Part shown: positions 14,202 through 20,795 of the stretch, piece by piece
Numbering within the stretch: position 1 is the stretch's first letter
How the letters are laid out: each line of letters begins with the position of its first letter
Source of the DNA: a virus
IMG/VR virus record: IMGVR_UViG_3300045107_000264
Span: 1-23,583 of that record
Length of the DNA stretch: 23,583 bases
Reading direction: 5' to 3' (one strand)
Position numbers and translations under genes: made by a program
The notes under the pieces: model-generated
What the model was told of the DNA's origin: nothing
The model's database searches: none
What the model saw: only the letters and a program-made list of their open reading frames with translations

Positions 14202-14534
14202 CTATACTACATCATGTGTATCTTTTTGATGAAAATTATCGGAATAACGTATAATTGCAAATTGAATTTCATGTATAGCTTGTTCATGGGTCAAATTAAA
14301 CCATTCTCCATGTAAACATTTATGACGATTAGCAACATGTACAATTTTTTCGATATATGGAGCTTCTGATTCAGTAACTGTTTCTTTATGAACAAGTGTT
14401 AACTTCCGTTCGTGCCCAGTTTGAAGTTCTTTTAAACGACGTTGCGGATCACTAGAATACCCGATCTTAACAGTATTTGGTCCAGATGCTATTACGTATA
14501 CAAACATAAAGTATTTATCTGTTGCATCTACCAT
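14202..14534 (-). CDS. GIY-YIG / T5orf172-like nuclease-domain protein (110 aa)
   Basis: The start is taken at ATG 14534 (MVDATDKYFMFVYVIASGPN), because the longer frame from 14564 runs into the inverted repeat of the neighbouring cassette. GIY-YIG-like features are FVYVIA (first strand), VKIGYSSDPQRRLKELQTG (the 'KIG' strand and the Arg-containing helix) and a later HGEWFNLTHEQA. This pattern is that of the short T5orf172 or MUG113-type GIY-YIG domains, in phages often orphan nucleases or parts of larger proteins. AT-rich composition places it with the phage core. It ends convergently just beyond the island's right end. The sequence upstream of its start now belongs to the inserted cassette, so its original promoter may be lost. 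Confidence 0.75.
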   Translation of the reverse strand: MVDATDKYFMFVYVIASGPNTVKIGYSSDPQRRLKELQTGHERKLTLVHKETVTESEAPYIEKIVHVANRHKCLHGEWFNLTHEQAIHEIQFAIIRYSDNFHQKDTHDVV

Positions 14535-14536
14535 AA

Positions 14537-15149
14537 CGCATCTATCCCTTTGACAAAGGATCACGCGGCCAAATCCAGAGGATCACATGCACAAAGCGAC
14601 CAGGAATCTCGTCGATACCTATTCGGGCTTCGCGGTCGAGACGTTGAATATCAGGGGAATGATGAAATCACGGGTCGGCAAGTCTCTTGCCGACGCCGCG
14701 CTCGGAGAGTTCATTCGGATTCTCCATTACAAGGTCGAATGGGCGGGACGCCAGTGGTTGACACTGTCCGCTTTCACCCGCAGCACGGGCATCTGTCCGG
14801 ATTGCGGGACAGTCGGCCCGAAACTGCCGTTGGCAGTGCGGGAATGGGCGTGCTCCGTTTGCGGGGCCGTCCATGACCGTGATGTCGCGGCGGCGCAAGT
14901 TGTGCTGGCGAAGTGCCAGTCTCAGAGATTGGGTTTGCAACAGAGTTCTGCGAACTCCGCAGGAGCTTCGCAGCCAATCCAGGTAGGGCAAGCATTGTCC
15001 GAACCAGTCCGCGAGGACGAAAAGCGAGGTATTGCCGTGGGTATCGGGATTTCTTCAACCGAGGGAGTTAGGTATTACGGGCCACCTACGAATGTCTTGA
15101 TGGCAGGGGATTGCGCTGGTCGCGTTCCTTTGTCAAAGGGATAGATGCG
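14537..15149 (+). mobile_element. 613-bp cassette with perfect 23-bp inverted ends and a partial tnpB
   Basis: The first 23 bases (14537-14559, starting CGCATCTATCCCTTTGAC) are the exact reverse complement of the last 23 (15127-15149). Similarity continues a few bases inward (ATCACGCG against CGCGTT). Each end contains the near-palindrome CCTTTG-N-CAAAGG. Between them is GC-rich sequence coding for the C-terminal half of a TnpB. IS200/IS605 elements do not normally have such ends, so this is either a derivative mobilised by other means or the product of a rearrangement between two copies of a phage sequence. No target duplication is evident. Confidence 0.6.
14587..15144 (+). pseudogene. tnpB: TnpB C-terminal fragment (RuvC II, zinc ribbon, RuvC III)
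   Basis: Contains the C-terminal half of an IS605-family TnpB RNA-guided nuclease. RuvC II glutamate lies in FAVETLNIRGM (Glu18). The segment GEFIRILHYKVEWAG (40-54) is typical. The zinc ribbon has CPDC (70-73) and CSVC (89-92), and the RuvC III aspartate lies in HDRDVAAAQ (Asp99). The N-terminal RNA-binding half and RuvC I are absent. In-frame codons upstream of the ATG (from 14554) still read like TnpB (RPNPEDH), and a stop lies at 14551 within the inverted repeat. Two catalytic acids are kept, the opposite of the island effector. The 3' end of the frame runs into the other inverted repeat (PLSKG then stop). Probably not functional alone. Confidence 0.8.
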
Positions 15150-15167
15150 AAGTACCAAACATGAAAC

Positions 15168-15196
15168 TTGACATTCTTACTAAATCTATCTAAATT
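15168..15196 (+). promoter_or_regulatory. Phage promoter upstream of the 15289 gene block
   Basis: TTGACA (15168-15173), a 17-base spacer, then TAAATT (15191-15196). The internal ACTAAA and ATCTAAATTA match the gene 32 promoter at 5275-5302, which supports a shared phage promoter class. A weak AACC-GGTT hairpin with a T run follows at about 15208-15224. Confidence 0.5.
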
Positions 15197-15288
15197 AGTC
15201 ATTGGCAACCGTAGAGGTTTTTCTATTATAGAGATATTGATTGTATCACATGGAGGAAATCTTGTGAATAAGCACGGGGTTCAAACAT

Positions 15289-15777
15289 ATGACTCTTAAT
15301 TTGTCTCTAATTCTAAAACATCTAGATCTTTGTAATATGGAGGTTTACGAAGCTTTAAAACATAATGAAGAAGATCGTAAAGAGCTTGAAAGTGTATTAC
15401 ATTATTTATTACCATTATGGTATTGCGGATTAAACGATGCTCAAGATCAATTAAACATGATGATAAATTTTAATCGTCAAATTAATATTGATTGGGTATT
15501 ATTAAACGAACATCCTGAATTAAGAACTAAGATTTTAGCTGCTATAGGTTTGGGGCATGTTGCTAGGCATGATTTTCATTATCGTAAACAAAAGAAATCT
15601 ATATCACCTCTGAAATCATTTCTTGAACAAAAATATCCAGATATAAAAGATGATGAAATAGAACTTTGGTGTCATATGAATTCCGAAACATCATTAATTG
15701 ATTTATGTTCGATTTATGGAATTCAAGAAAAAGAGAGAACAGAAATCATAAATTGTTATAGGGATATTTTGCTATGA
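15289..15777 (+). CDS. Conserved T4-like hypothetical protein (162 aa)
   Basis: A helical, acidic, soluble protein with no known catalytic motif. Several segments recall a hypothetical family of T4-like cyanophages and relatives: SLILKHLDLCNMEVYEALKH near the start, INIDWVLLNEHPELRTKILA (~65-84), AIGLGHVARHDFH, and FLEQKYPDIKDDEIELWCHM (~109-128). Function unknown; the family is found near replication genes as far as I recall. Its stop TGA overlaps the ATG of the next gene. The start ATG 15289 has only GGGG (15276-15279) nearby; a better GGAGG at 15252-15256 serves a tiny GTG frame (15264) ending just before, so translation may be coupled or the leader altered by an insertion scar. Confidence 0.75.
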   Translation: MTLNLSLILKHLDLCNMEVYEALKHNEEDRKELESVLHYLLPLWYCGLNDAQDQLNMMINFNRQINIDWVLLNEHPELRTKILAAIGLGHVARHDFHYRKQKKSISPLKSFLEQKYPDIKDDEIELWCHMNSETSLIDLCSIYGIQEKERTEIINCYRDILL

Positions 15778-15941
15778 ATTTTATCAAAGACATATATTAT
15801 AAAGTAGAAGATAAAAGAGCTAAATGGTGGCACTTTATTTTATTTTACATATTAATGTTTTTTGCTATAATTTTCTATGCATTACCATTTGTTATGTGGA
15901 AAAATATAAAGTATATTTTAAAAGGAAAAAATGGTGCTTAA
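15774..15941 (+). CDS. Small single-pass membrane protein (55 aa)
   Basis: ATG 15774 overlaps the upstream stop (ATGA), and TAA 15939-15941 overlaps the next gene's start at 15931, so it sits tightly in an operon. The product has a charged amphipathic N-terminus (MNFIKDIYYKVEDKRAKWWH), one hydrophobic span (~21-41, FILFYILMFFAIIFYALPFV) and a basic tail. This fits a one-pass inner membrane protein. Function unknown. A longer frame starting at 15824 in another register is the shadow of this gene and its neighbour. Confidence 0.6.
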   Translation: MNFIKDIYYKVEDKRAKWWHFILFYILMFFAIIFYALPFVMWKNIKYILKGKNGA

Positions 15942-16626
15942 TTTCCGTTGTCCTTATTGTAATAAATCATATTCTCGCGAATCGTGGTTTCGTAGACATG
16001 CTTGCGAAAAGAAAAAACGTTTTGAAGAATCTCATAGAATGGACTTTCATCGTGGTATCATTCTTTATAAACATTGGAGAATCCGTAATGGTTATTTAAG
16101 AAACGGTAAAAAAATAATGCCAGAAGATTTTATTAAATCACATTTTTATAATTCTTTTATGAAACTTGTAGCATTTACCAGTGAAAATTGGGTTATCACT
16201 AGTATAAAGTATATGGATTTTTTAATTGATTATAGAATTCCCGAAATAAAATGGTGCAGCCCAGACACTTTAAGATTATATCGAGAACACATACGTAGAT
16301 CTGATGATCCTATAAATCAAAGTAAAATAACGTGTAATGAAATAAAAAACTTTTGTTCACAAAATAAAATTGATTATCGTGAGTTTTTTTCTAAAGTATC
16401 TCCTGGAACCGCATATCAAATGATTCTTTATAATAAAATCTCTCCATGGGTTTTATTTGGTTATGATCGTTCAGTTAATGATTTATTAAGTAGAATGAAT
16501 GATGATTGGATTTCTAGCGTCAATGAAATTATTAATAATAGATATTGGATTGATAAAGTAACGAGTTGTGAAAATATACAAAAAACAATTCAAGCAGAAT
16601 GTGAAAGACAATTGAATGATGAATGA
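15931..16626 (+). CDS. Zinc-finger phage protein, conserved T4-like hypothetical (231 aa)
   Basis: Begins with a zinc finger, FRCPYCNKSYSRESWFRRHA then Cys (residues 5-25, C-x2-C-x12-H-x-C). A helical body follows, with KWCSPDTLRLYREHIRRSDD (~108-127), a serine-proline turn SPGTAYQMILYNKISPWVLF (~155-174) and an acidic C-terminus. The combination of an N-terminal RCPYCNK finger and a central ISPWVL segment is one I recall from hypothetical proteins of T4-like cyanophages. A distant gp59 helicase-loader-like layout is conceivable but unproven. It overlaps the genes on both sides (15931-15941 and 16616-16626), consistent with translational coupling. Confidence 0.75.
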   Translation: MVLNFRCPYCNKSYSRESWFRRHACEKKKRFEESHRMDFHRGIILYKHWRIRNGYLRNGKKIMPEDFIKSHFYNSFMKLVAFTSENWVITSIKYMDFLIDYRIPEIKWCSPDTLRLYREHIRRSDDPINQSKITCNEIKNFCSQNKIDYREFFSKVSPGTAYQMILYNKISPWVLFGYDRSVNDLLSRMNDDWISSVNEIINNRYWIDKVTSCENIQKTIQAECERQLNDE

Positions 16627-17236
16627 TATACCGGACGTAGATATTGAAGTAAAAAACCGTGATGATGTAATAAAATTATTTCCTCAAGCAATTGTTGCAT
16701 CTCAAATTTCAATGAACAAATTAGTACCTCATATAAGTGGTATTTATTTTCAAAAAATTCCTATTCATCCATTACACAAAATCGCTGCATTACCTTATCA
16801 TGAAGCTGAAAAATTAGGATATTATAAAATTGATTTGTTGTCATGTCACGTATATGATGAAATAAAAACGCAAAAAGAATTAAAAGATTTAAATGATAGT
16901 CCAATAAATTGGGAATGGTTTGAAGATTCTAACTTTGTTTCTACATTATTTCATATGAGTGGTAATTTTACTGATGAAATAAAATTTGCTGAAATCGTTT
17001 CTGCTTATAAACCAAAATCCGTAGAAGATTTAGCTGCCATGGTTGCAATAAAACTTCCTAGTAAACGTTACTTAGTTGGTGAAGACTGGAAAACTATTCA
17101 TGATAAAATATGGATTAAAGAAGATAATGGACTACAATTTAAAAAATCACATGCAATTGCATACTCACTTGCTGTGGTAATAGATGCTAAAATAAAAGCA
17201 CAAAAATATTTTTCTGATGATGCGATGACGAGGTGA
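16616..17236 (+). CDS. DnaE-related small phage protein (DNA polymerase III alpha-like fragment family)
   Basis: The start carries PDVDIEVKNRDDVIKLF (6-22), close to the PDIDIDF motif of bacterial replicative polymerase DnaE. Further family-like segments are HISGIYFQKIPIHPLHKIAA (~39-58), AEKLGYYKIDLLSCHVYDEI, LAAMVAIKLPSKRYLVGEDW and LQFKKSHAIAYSLAVVIDAK (~174-193). The last resembles the KKSHAxAYA segment of DnaE fingers. I recall stand-alone proteins of this type, about 200 residues, in T4-like cyanophages. It lacks most of the polymerase domain, so polymerisation is unlikely. A regulatory or processivity role is inference. It overlaps the upstream zinc-finger gene and ends just before a GC-richer gene. 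Confidence 0.7.
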   Translation: MMNDIPDVDIEVKNRDDVIKLFPQAIVASQISMNKLVPHISGIYFQKIPIHPLHKIAALPYHEAEKLGYYKIDLLSCHVYDEIKTQKELKDLNDSPINWEWFEDSNFVSTLFHMSGNFTDEIKFAEIVSAYKPKSVEDLAAMVAIKLPSKRYLVGEDWKTIHDKIWIKEDNGLQFKKSHAIAYSLAVVIDAKIKAQKYFSDDAMTR

Positions 17237-17250
17237 AGGGATAAAGCACT

Positions 17251-17655
17251 ATGTGCATGGTTGACGATGTTTGTAATGACGACGTTGTTTTCTATCGTGA
17301 TAGCTTGCGCCACGCCAAAAAGCAGTATAGTTGCGGCGAATGCGAGCGCTGTATAGAACCCGGCGAACGCTATCGCTATACTTTCATTATTTATGATGGT
17401 GAAGCTCGTAGCGAGTACACCTGTTTTCAGTGCGTCGTAGCGCAAGAGTGGCTTCGTGTACATTGCCATGGATGGTTATTTCATGGAGTCGCTGAGGATT
17501 TGGCCCAACACTGCGAATACGGTGGTTGGAGCGTAGACGGGGAGCGACAGCTCGTGAAGGTTTCCGCTCCGGCCAGGTTGGTGGTCGGCATTCGCCGAAG
17601 GTGGAAGCGGTTTGACGGCAACGGCTTGATGACACCTCTATGCGTTACCACATGA
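17251..17655 (+). CDS. Cys-rich zinc-binding-like protein (134 aa)
   Basis: Begins MCMVDDVCNDDVVFYRDSLR. Cys pairs in YSCGECERCIEPGERYRYTF (~26-45) and YTCFQCVVAQEWL (~56-68) suggest a two-Cys-pair zinc-binding fold of the 'kC.eC...I.pGerY' type seen in many phage hypothetical proteins. Base composition is richer in GC than the phage genes just upstream. The final residues overlap a fossil TnpB-type right end (17642-17666), so the native C-terminus has probably been replaced. AGGTGAAGGG at 17230-17239 could serve as the ribosome binding site. No function is proposed. Confidence 0.65.
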   Translation: MCMVDDVCNDDVVFYRDSLRHAKKQYSCGECERCIEPGERYRYTFIIYDGEARSEYTCFQCVVAQEWLRVHCHGWLFHGVAEDLAQHCEYGGWSVDGERQLVKVSAPARLVVGIRRRWKRFDGNGLMTPLCVTT

Positions 17656-17666
17656 ACGCGGCATTG
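17642..17666 (-). mobile_element. Fossil of a TnpB-type right-end hairpin
   Basis: These bases match 23134-23160, in the same strand orientation, at 23 of 25 positions after a 2-base gap. That segment is the end of the TnpB coding region and right-end hairpin of the element at the window's far end. The stem here (CCAC 17648-17651, GCGG 17658-17661) keeps pairing with one G-U. Only this short piece is recognisable, and it overlaps the end of the Cys-rich gene. Confidence 0.55.
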
Positions 17667-17690
17667 AAGTTTCACAAAACCGTTAGCGAC

Positions 17691-18548
17691 TTATGATGCC
17701 TTGCCTATAGTTGGCGGTACTTTTTTTTGGGCTATTTCGATTTCGATGATACTTTTTGTTTGCTTTCCAACTATTCCATCAGAAACAATATTATATTTCT
17801 TTTGCAAAGCCTTTACTGCATTTTCTGTATCATCACCAAAAATACCATCTTCAACCAATGAATATCCAAGATTCTTCAATTGTGTTTGTAATAAGATAAC
17901 AGCATAACCGCGCATGCCTTTTTTTAAAATGTCATTGGATGATGAATTGGGATTAGAATTCAGATGACGATTGTAGGCGTTTTGAATCATATTAGCATAA
18001 TATTGAACTTGTCCTGGACCATTATAATGCAATGCAAAATGTGCCCAATCATGATTTTTTAAATAAGATATCAATCCACCATTAGAACAAAAATTTGAAA
18101 ATGCATGTAAATGATTCGCTTCAGATGCACACATGGCATTTACAAACGTTTCAACGTCGGCATAATTACATTGTTTAAAATTTGCTCCCATAATCTGAAA
18201 ACGCCCCCACGATGCACTTTCTAATGCTGCCTCTCGATTTAGGGAAATAGCTTCTGCCAACCGATCATATTGATGTGCTCCAGTAGCACCATACAGACTA
18301 CGGTCCCATGTAGGAGAACTAATATTTGGATGGGACCTATCAAATCGTCCTTGAGTAAGTGTATGAAAATAATGTGCTTCGAATAAAATTTTAGGACGTT
18401 TATCTGGAAGAAAACCACTCCCTGCACTTTCTACATCACAAACGGCCCATATTGTTGCTGGTTCTATTCCAAGTTTTTGTGCTTCGGCATTTATATCATC
18501 ATCGCTTAAAGGGATTGCTGCACCTACAAATTCCATTACAAATTCCAT
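17691..18548 (-). CDS. Endolysin: N-acetylmuramidase domain plus peptidoglycan-binding domain
   Basis: Cleaves cell-wall peptidoglycan to release progeny. Residues ~15-195 match the N-acetylmuramidase (DUF3380-type) domain: WAVCDVESAGSGFLPDKRPK with the candidate catalytic Glu40, ILFEAHYFHTLTQGRFD, and ASWGRFQIMGANFKQCNY. Residues ~210-275 are a PG_binding_1 repeat (MRGYAVILLQTQLKNLGYSL, DGIFGDDTENAVKALQKKY, DGIVG). No signal peptide is seen, so export would need a holin. Two methionines (1 and 5) could start the protein. A CTAAATAC late promoter octamer lies about 70 bases upstream on the same strand, which fits late expression. AT-rich, phage core composition. Confidence 0.9.
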   Translation of the reverse strand: MEFVMEFVGAAIPLSDDDINAEAQKLGIEPATIWAVCDVESAGSGFLPDKRPKILFEAHYFHTLTQGRFDRSHPNISSPTWDRSLYGATGAHQYDRLAEAISLNREAALESASWGRFQIMGANFKQCNYADVETFVNAMCASEANHLHAFSNFCSNGGLISYLKNHDWAHFALHYNGPGQVQYYANMIQNAYNRHLNSNPNSSSNDILKKGMRGYAVILLQTQLKNLGYSLVEDGIFGDDTENAVKALQKKYNIVSDGIVGKQTKSIIEIEIAQKKVPPTIGKAS

Positions 18549-18615
18549 ATTACACCCTAGTATTGAAAATCTGTAAAAATAGTAAATTTTCTTAATAAAT
18601 CTATCTGATTCAGGA

Positions 18616-18623
18616 GTATTTAG
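18616..18623 (-). promoter_or_regulatory. Late promoter octamer for the endolysin
   Basis: CTAAATAC on the minus strand, about 70 bases upstream of the endolysin start and overlapping the end of the upstream gene. The octamer and following T/C-rich bases resemble those before terminase (2048) and the virion-like gene (23028). Confidence 0.45.
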
Positions 18624-18883
18624 GCTAGTCGTTTTTGCTTATCGTATCTACGTAGAGTACGACGAAATTTACGAAAATCATTATCTCGAACTGATTTCAT
18701 CCATGATGCCATAAGTTTTTTTCTTTCAATATCTTCTGGGATCATTTTATCAATCAAATTAAAAAATCTAACAGCTACACCAAATGCGTTTTCTGCTCTT
18801 ATGTCTAGAGTGCTTTTTTCGTATAATGAGTCTAATTCTCTAAGTACCCATCCTACTTTGCGTTTTACACTTTCATCATGCAT
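18620..18883 (-). CDS. Conserved T4-like small protein (87 aa)
   Basis: Helical and highly charged: VKRKVGWVLRELDSLYEKST (6-25), LDIRAENAFGVAVRFFNLID (26-45) and DNDFRKFRRTLRRYDKQKR near the end. I recall similar proteins in T4-like phages next to the replicative helicase, with the same 'STLDIRA..FG.AVRFFNLL' core. Function unknown. It overlaps the next upstream gene by eight bases and is the last of a minus-strand chain of primase, helicase and small genes, so it is probably co-expressed with replication functions. A contribution to helicase loading would be guesswork. Confidence 0.7.
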   Translation of the reverse strand: MHDESVKRKVGWVLRELDSLYEKSTLDIRAENAFGVAVRFFNLIDKMIPEDIERKKLMASWMKSVRDNDFRKFRRTLRRYDKQKRLA

Positions 18884-19088
18884 TTTTTATATGACGGAAA
18901 TGCCTATGCATAGATTTAGGCAGTTCCTGATACCTTTTAAAATGGATTGGATTTATTAATGCTGATACAAAAACCGCTAATACATATGGATTTATATCAG
19001 GTTGTGGATCAAAACGAAATTTTATTCGTTTATCTCTAAATCTTCTTTTATCATAAAGTCTAGTTTTTATATCATCTAACGATTTCAT
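18876..19088 (-). CDS. Small FRF-x-P-type protein, second of a paralogous pair (70 aa)
   Basis: The core KFRFDPQPDINPYVLAVFVS and its tail PKSMHRHF align with the core of the upstream neighbour (19085-19312, IFRFEPKKDITAYELAYLIS and TLQSHF). Both have F-R-F-acid-P-x-x-D-I-x-x-Y-x-L-A. The pair therefore looks like a tandem duplication that has diverged. Its ATG overlaps the neighbour's stop codon, and its end overlaps the next gene, so the three are translationally linked. Basic throughout (RLYDKRRFRDKRIKFRF). Function unknown; placement after the gp41-type helicase suggests a replication accessory. Confidence 0.65.
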   Translation of the reverse strand: MKSLDDIKTRLYDKRRFRDKRIKFRFDPQPDINPYVLAVFVSALINPIHFKRYQELPKSMHRHFRHIKNA

Positions 19089-19312
19089 TCTGTTACCGGT
19101 ATAAAATGACTTTGCAAAGTTTCCGTGAATTGAAAAAATCTTTCATAAGAAACATCGATAGTCCAAAATTGAGAAATTAAATATGCCAATTCATAAGCTG
19201 TTATATCTTTTTTAGGTTCGAATCTAAAAATATCAGAAGGACGGTATTCAATTTTTTTTTCCTTTTTTACTAATGCTGTATTTATTGGTCTAGTTGGTCT
19301 TGGTAATACCAT
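19085..19312 (-). CDS. Small FRF-x-P-type protein, first of a paralogous pair (75 aa)
   Basis: The start is set at ATG 19312 (MVLPRPTRPINTALVKKEKK), which has GGAG eight bases upstream, directly after the helicase stop. A start at 19363 would add residues overlapping the helicase end. A proline- and lysine-rich N-terminus leads into IFRFEPKKDITAYELAYLIS, shared with the next gene. I have a loose memory of 'FRF.P..DIT.yELA' proteins in T4-like phages near the helicase, without known function. Tight spacing on both sides indicates an operon with gp41 and gp61. Confidence 0.65.
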   Translation of the reverse strand: MVLPRPTRPINTALVKKEKKIEYRPSDIFRFEPKKDITAYELAYLISQFWTIDVSYERFFQFTETLQSHFIPVTE

Positions 19313-19313
19313 T

Positions 19314-20780
19314 TCATTCTCCGAAATTCGGGTCCATGTTTTTAATTTTAGAAAGAACATCATCCTTATGAATATTACGAACGTCTTTATTTACCATAGA
19401 TTTTTGTAGACCGGCGGATTTAGTTGCATTTTTTCTTTGAAGATTAGGATCATATCGAGGATTTAAATCATAAAATTCTTCATCGCTTTTTGAAGTTATT
19501 CTCAGTGTGTCTTTATTCCAATGAAATGGAATTTGTGTTCCTTCACCACCATAACGACCTTTCATAATACGCATTATTAATTCTTCGTCTTTTCGCCGTA
19601 AACCAAAAACATAATCCATAGTATTAATTTTAGGAGTTCCACCGCCTATAATAGAATGGTCAAAATCATCTATTTCAGAATTATTTTTAACCATTTGAGA
19701 TGCTGTTAAACCTATCATTTCCCATTCTTCGCATAATGCATAAGTTTCTTCAGCTGTATATTTGTCCTTTACATGAAGATTACCTAAATCACGTATTGGT
19801 GTTCTTGGATGTAAAAGATCAAGATAATCTAGTATTAATATTTTTGGTTTACGTCCAGTTTTAATACGTAATTCTTTTAAATATGCGGCAATATGAGAAA
19901 TAGTTGTACCAGACATACCTAATTTTTTAATAAAAAATAATCCATCATTACCCATTTCAATCCTAGATTCCATCAATCCTGAAATGCGGTCTTTATCATT
20001 ATAAATATTTCTAATATTAACACCAGATATCATAGAACAAACTCTTTGAAATATTCTTTTTTGTGGAAGTTCCAATGATATATAAACTACGAATTCGCCT
20101 TGTTCACAATAATTTACACCAAAATTTGCTAATGTAACTGATTTTCCTAAACCTGAAGTTCCAGCGAATAATATCAATCCGGGAGATGGCAGACCATTGC
20201 CGCACAATCTATCTAAAATCTTGTAATTTGTAGGTTTTATTTCTTCTTGTTCTTTTGTATTAAGTATTTCTCTTGCATCTCTGTGAATTTCCAAACCTAA
20301 ATCTTTTTCTAGACTTATTTCCACAATATTTTTTACATTTTCTAAAATTTGTTCTAATGTTTTTCTTCCTGCATCTTTTCTTATAGCAAGACTTGCTCTT
20401 TTTATTTCGGCTTCAATTGCTCTATGACGACAAAAGGTTTGAACTTCATCTAATAACCATTCTCTTGTTCTTTCATCATTAGCATCAGGAAAATTCTCTA
20501 AAGTAATTCCTGTTTTCATTTTTATTATAGCTAAGCTCGGAACTTGCTTATAATTAAAGGAATGTTCTTTCAATAAATCTACAACTAATTTATATTCTTC
20601 ATCAAAATATTCTGATTTAATGATTGGTTCTATAATTGTCCATAAATCATAATTTAAACTAATATAGCTTAATAATGTGTGTTGAGACACATTAGAAGGT
20701 GGTTTAGAATATTCTTCTTCATCAGGGAGAGTATCTTCAAACTCATCACCCTCTTCTTGTAATCTTTTTATCCAATCCAT
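19314..20780 (-). CDS. 41: Replicative DNA helicase, T4 gp41 / DnaB type
   Basis: Hexameric 5'-3' helicase that opens the fork and, with the gp61 primase encoded just upstream, forms the primosome. The N-terminal helical domain (~30-160) contains SYISLNYDLWTIIEPIIKSE. The RecA-like ATPase follows: Walker A GTSGLGKS (207-214) in SPGLILFAGTSGLGKSVTLA, YISLELPQKRIFQRV (~233-247), Walker B ILILDYLDLLHP (314-325), GLTASQM, and an arginine-containing GLRRKDEELIMRIMKGRYG near the end. The length (488) is close to T4 gp41 (475). The 5' end is 15 bases downstream of the primase stop. Composition fits the phage core. Confidence 0.93.
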   Translation of the reverse strand: MDWIKRLQEEGDEFEDTLPDEEEYSKPPSNVSQHTLLSYISLNYDLWTIIEPIIKSEYFDEEYKLVVDLLKEHSFNYKQVPSLAIIKMKTGITLENFPDANDERTREWLLDEVQTFCRHRAIEAEIKRASLAIRKDAGRKTLEQILENVKNIVEISLEKDLGLEIHRDAREILNTKEQEEIKPTNYKILDRLCGNGLPSPGLILFAGTSGLGKSVTLANFGVNYCEQGEFVVYISLELPQKRIFQRVCSMISGVNIRNIYNDKDRISGLMESRIEMGNDGLFFIKKLGMSGTTISHIAAYLKELRIKTGRKPKILILDYLDLLHPRTPIRDLGNLHVKDKYTAEETYALCEEWEMIGLTASQMVKNNSEIDDFDHSIIGGGTPKINTMDYVFGLRRKDEELIMRIMKGRYGGEGTQIPFHWNKDTLRITSKSDEEFYDLNPRYDPNLQRKNATKSAGLQKSMVNKDVRNIHKDDVLSKIKNMDPNFGE

Positions 20781-20795
20781 ATTAAAATTTTTACC

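Noticed and set aside
14202-14564. GIY-YIG protein starting at 14564 instead of 14534
   Set aside because: The extra ten residues are encoded by the inverted repeat of the inserted cassette, and the family match begins after MVDATDKYF.
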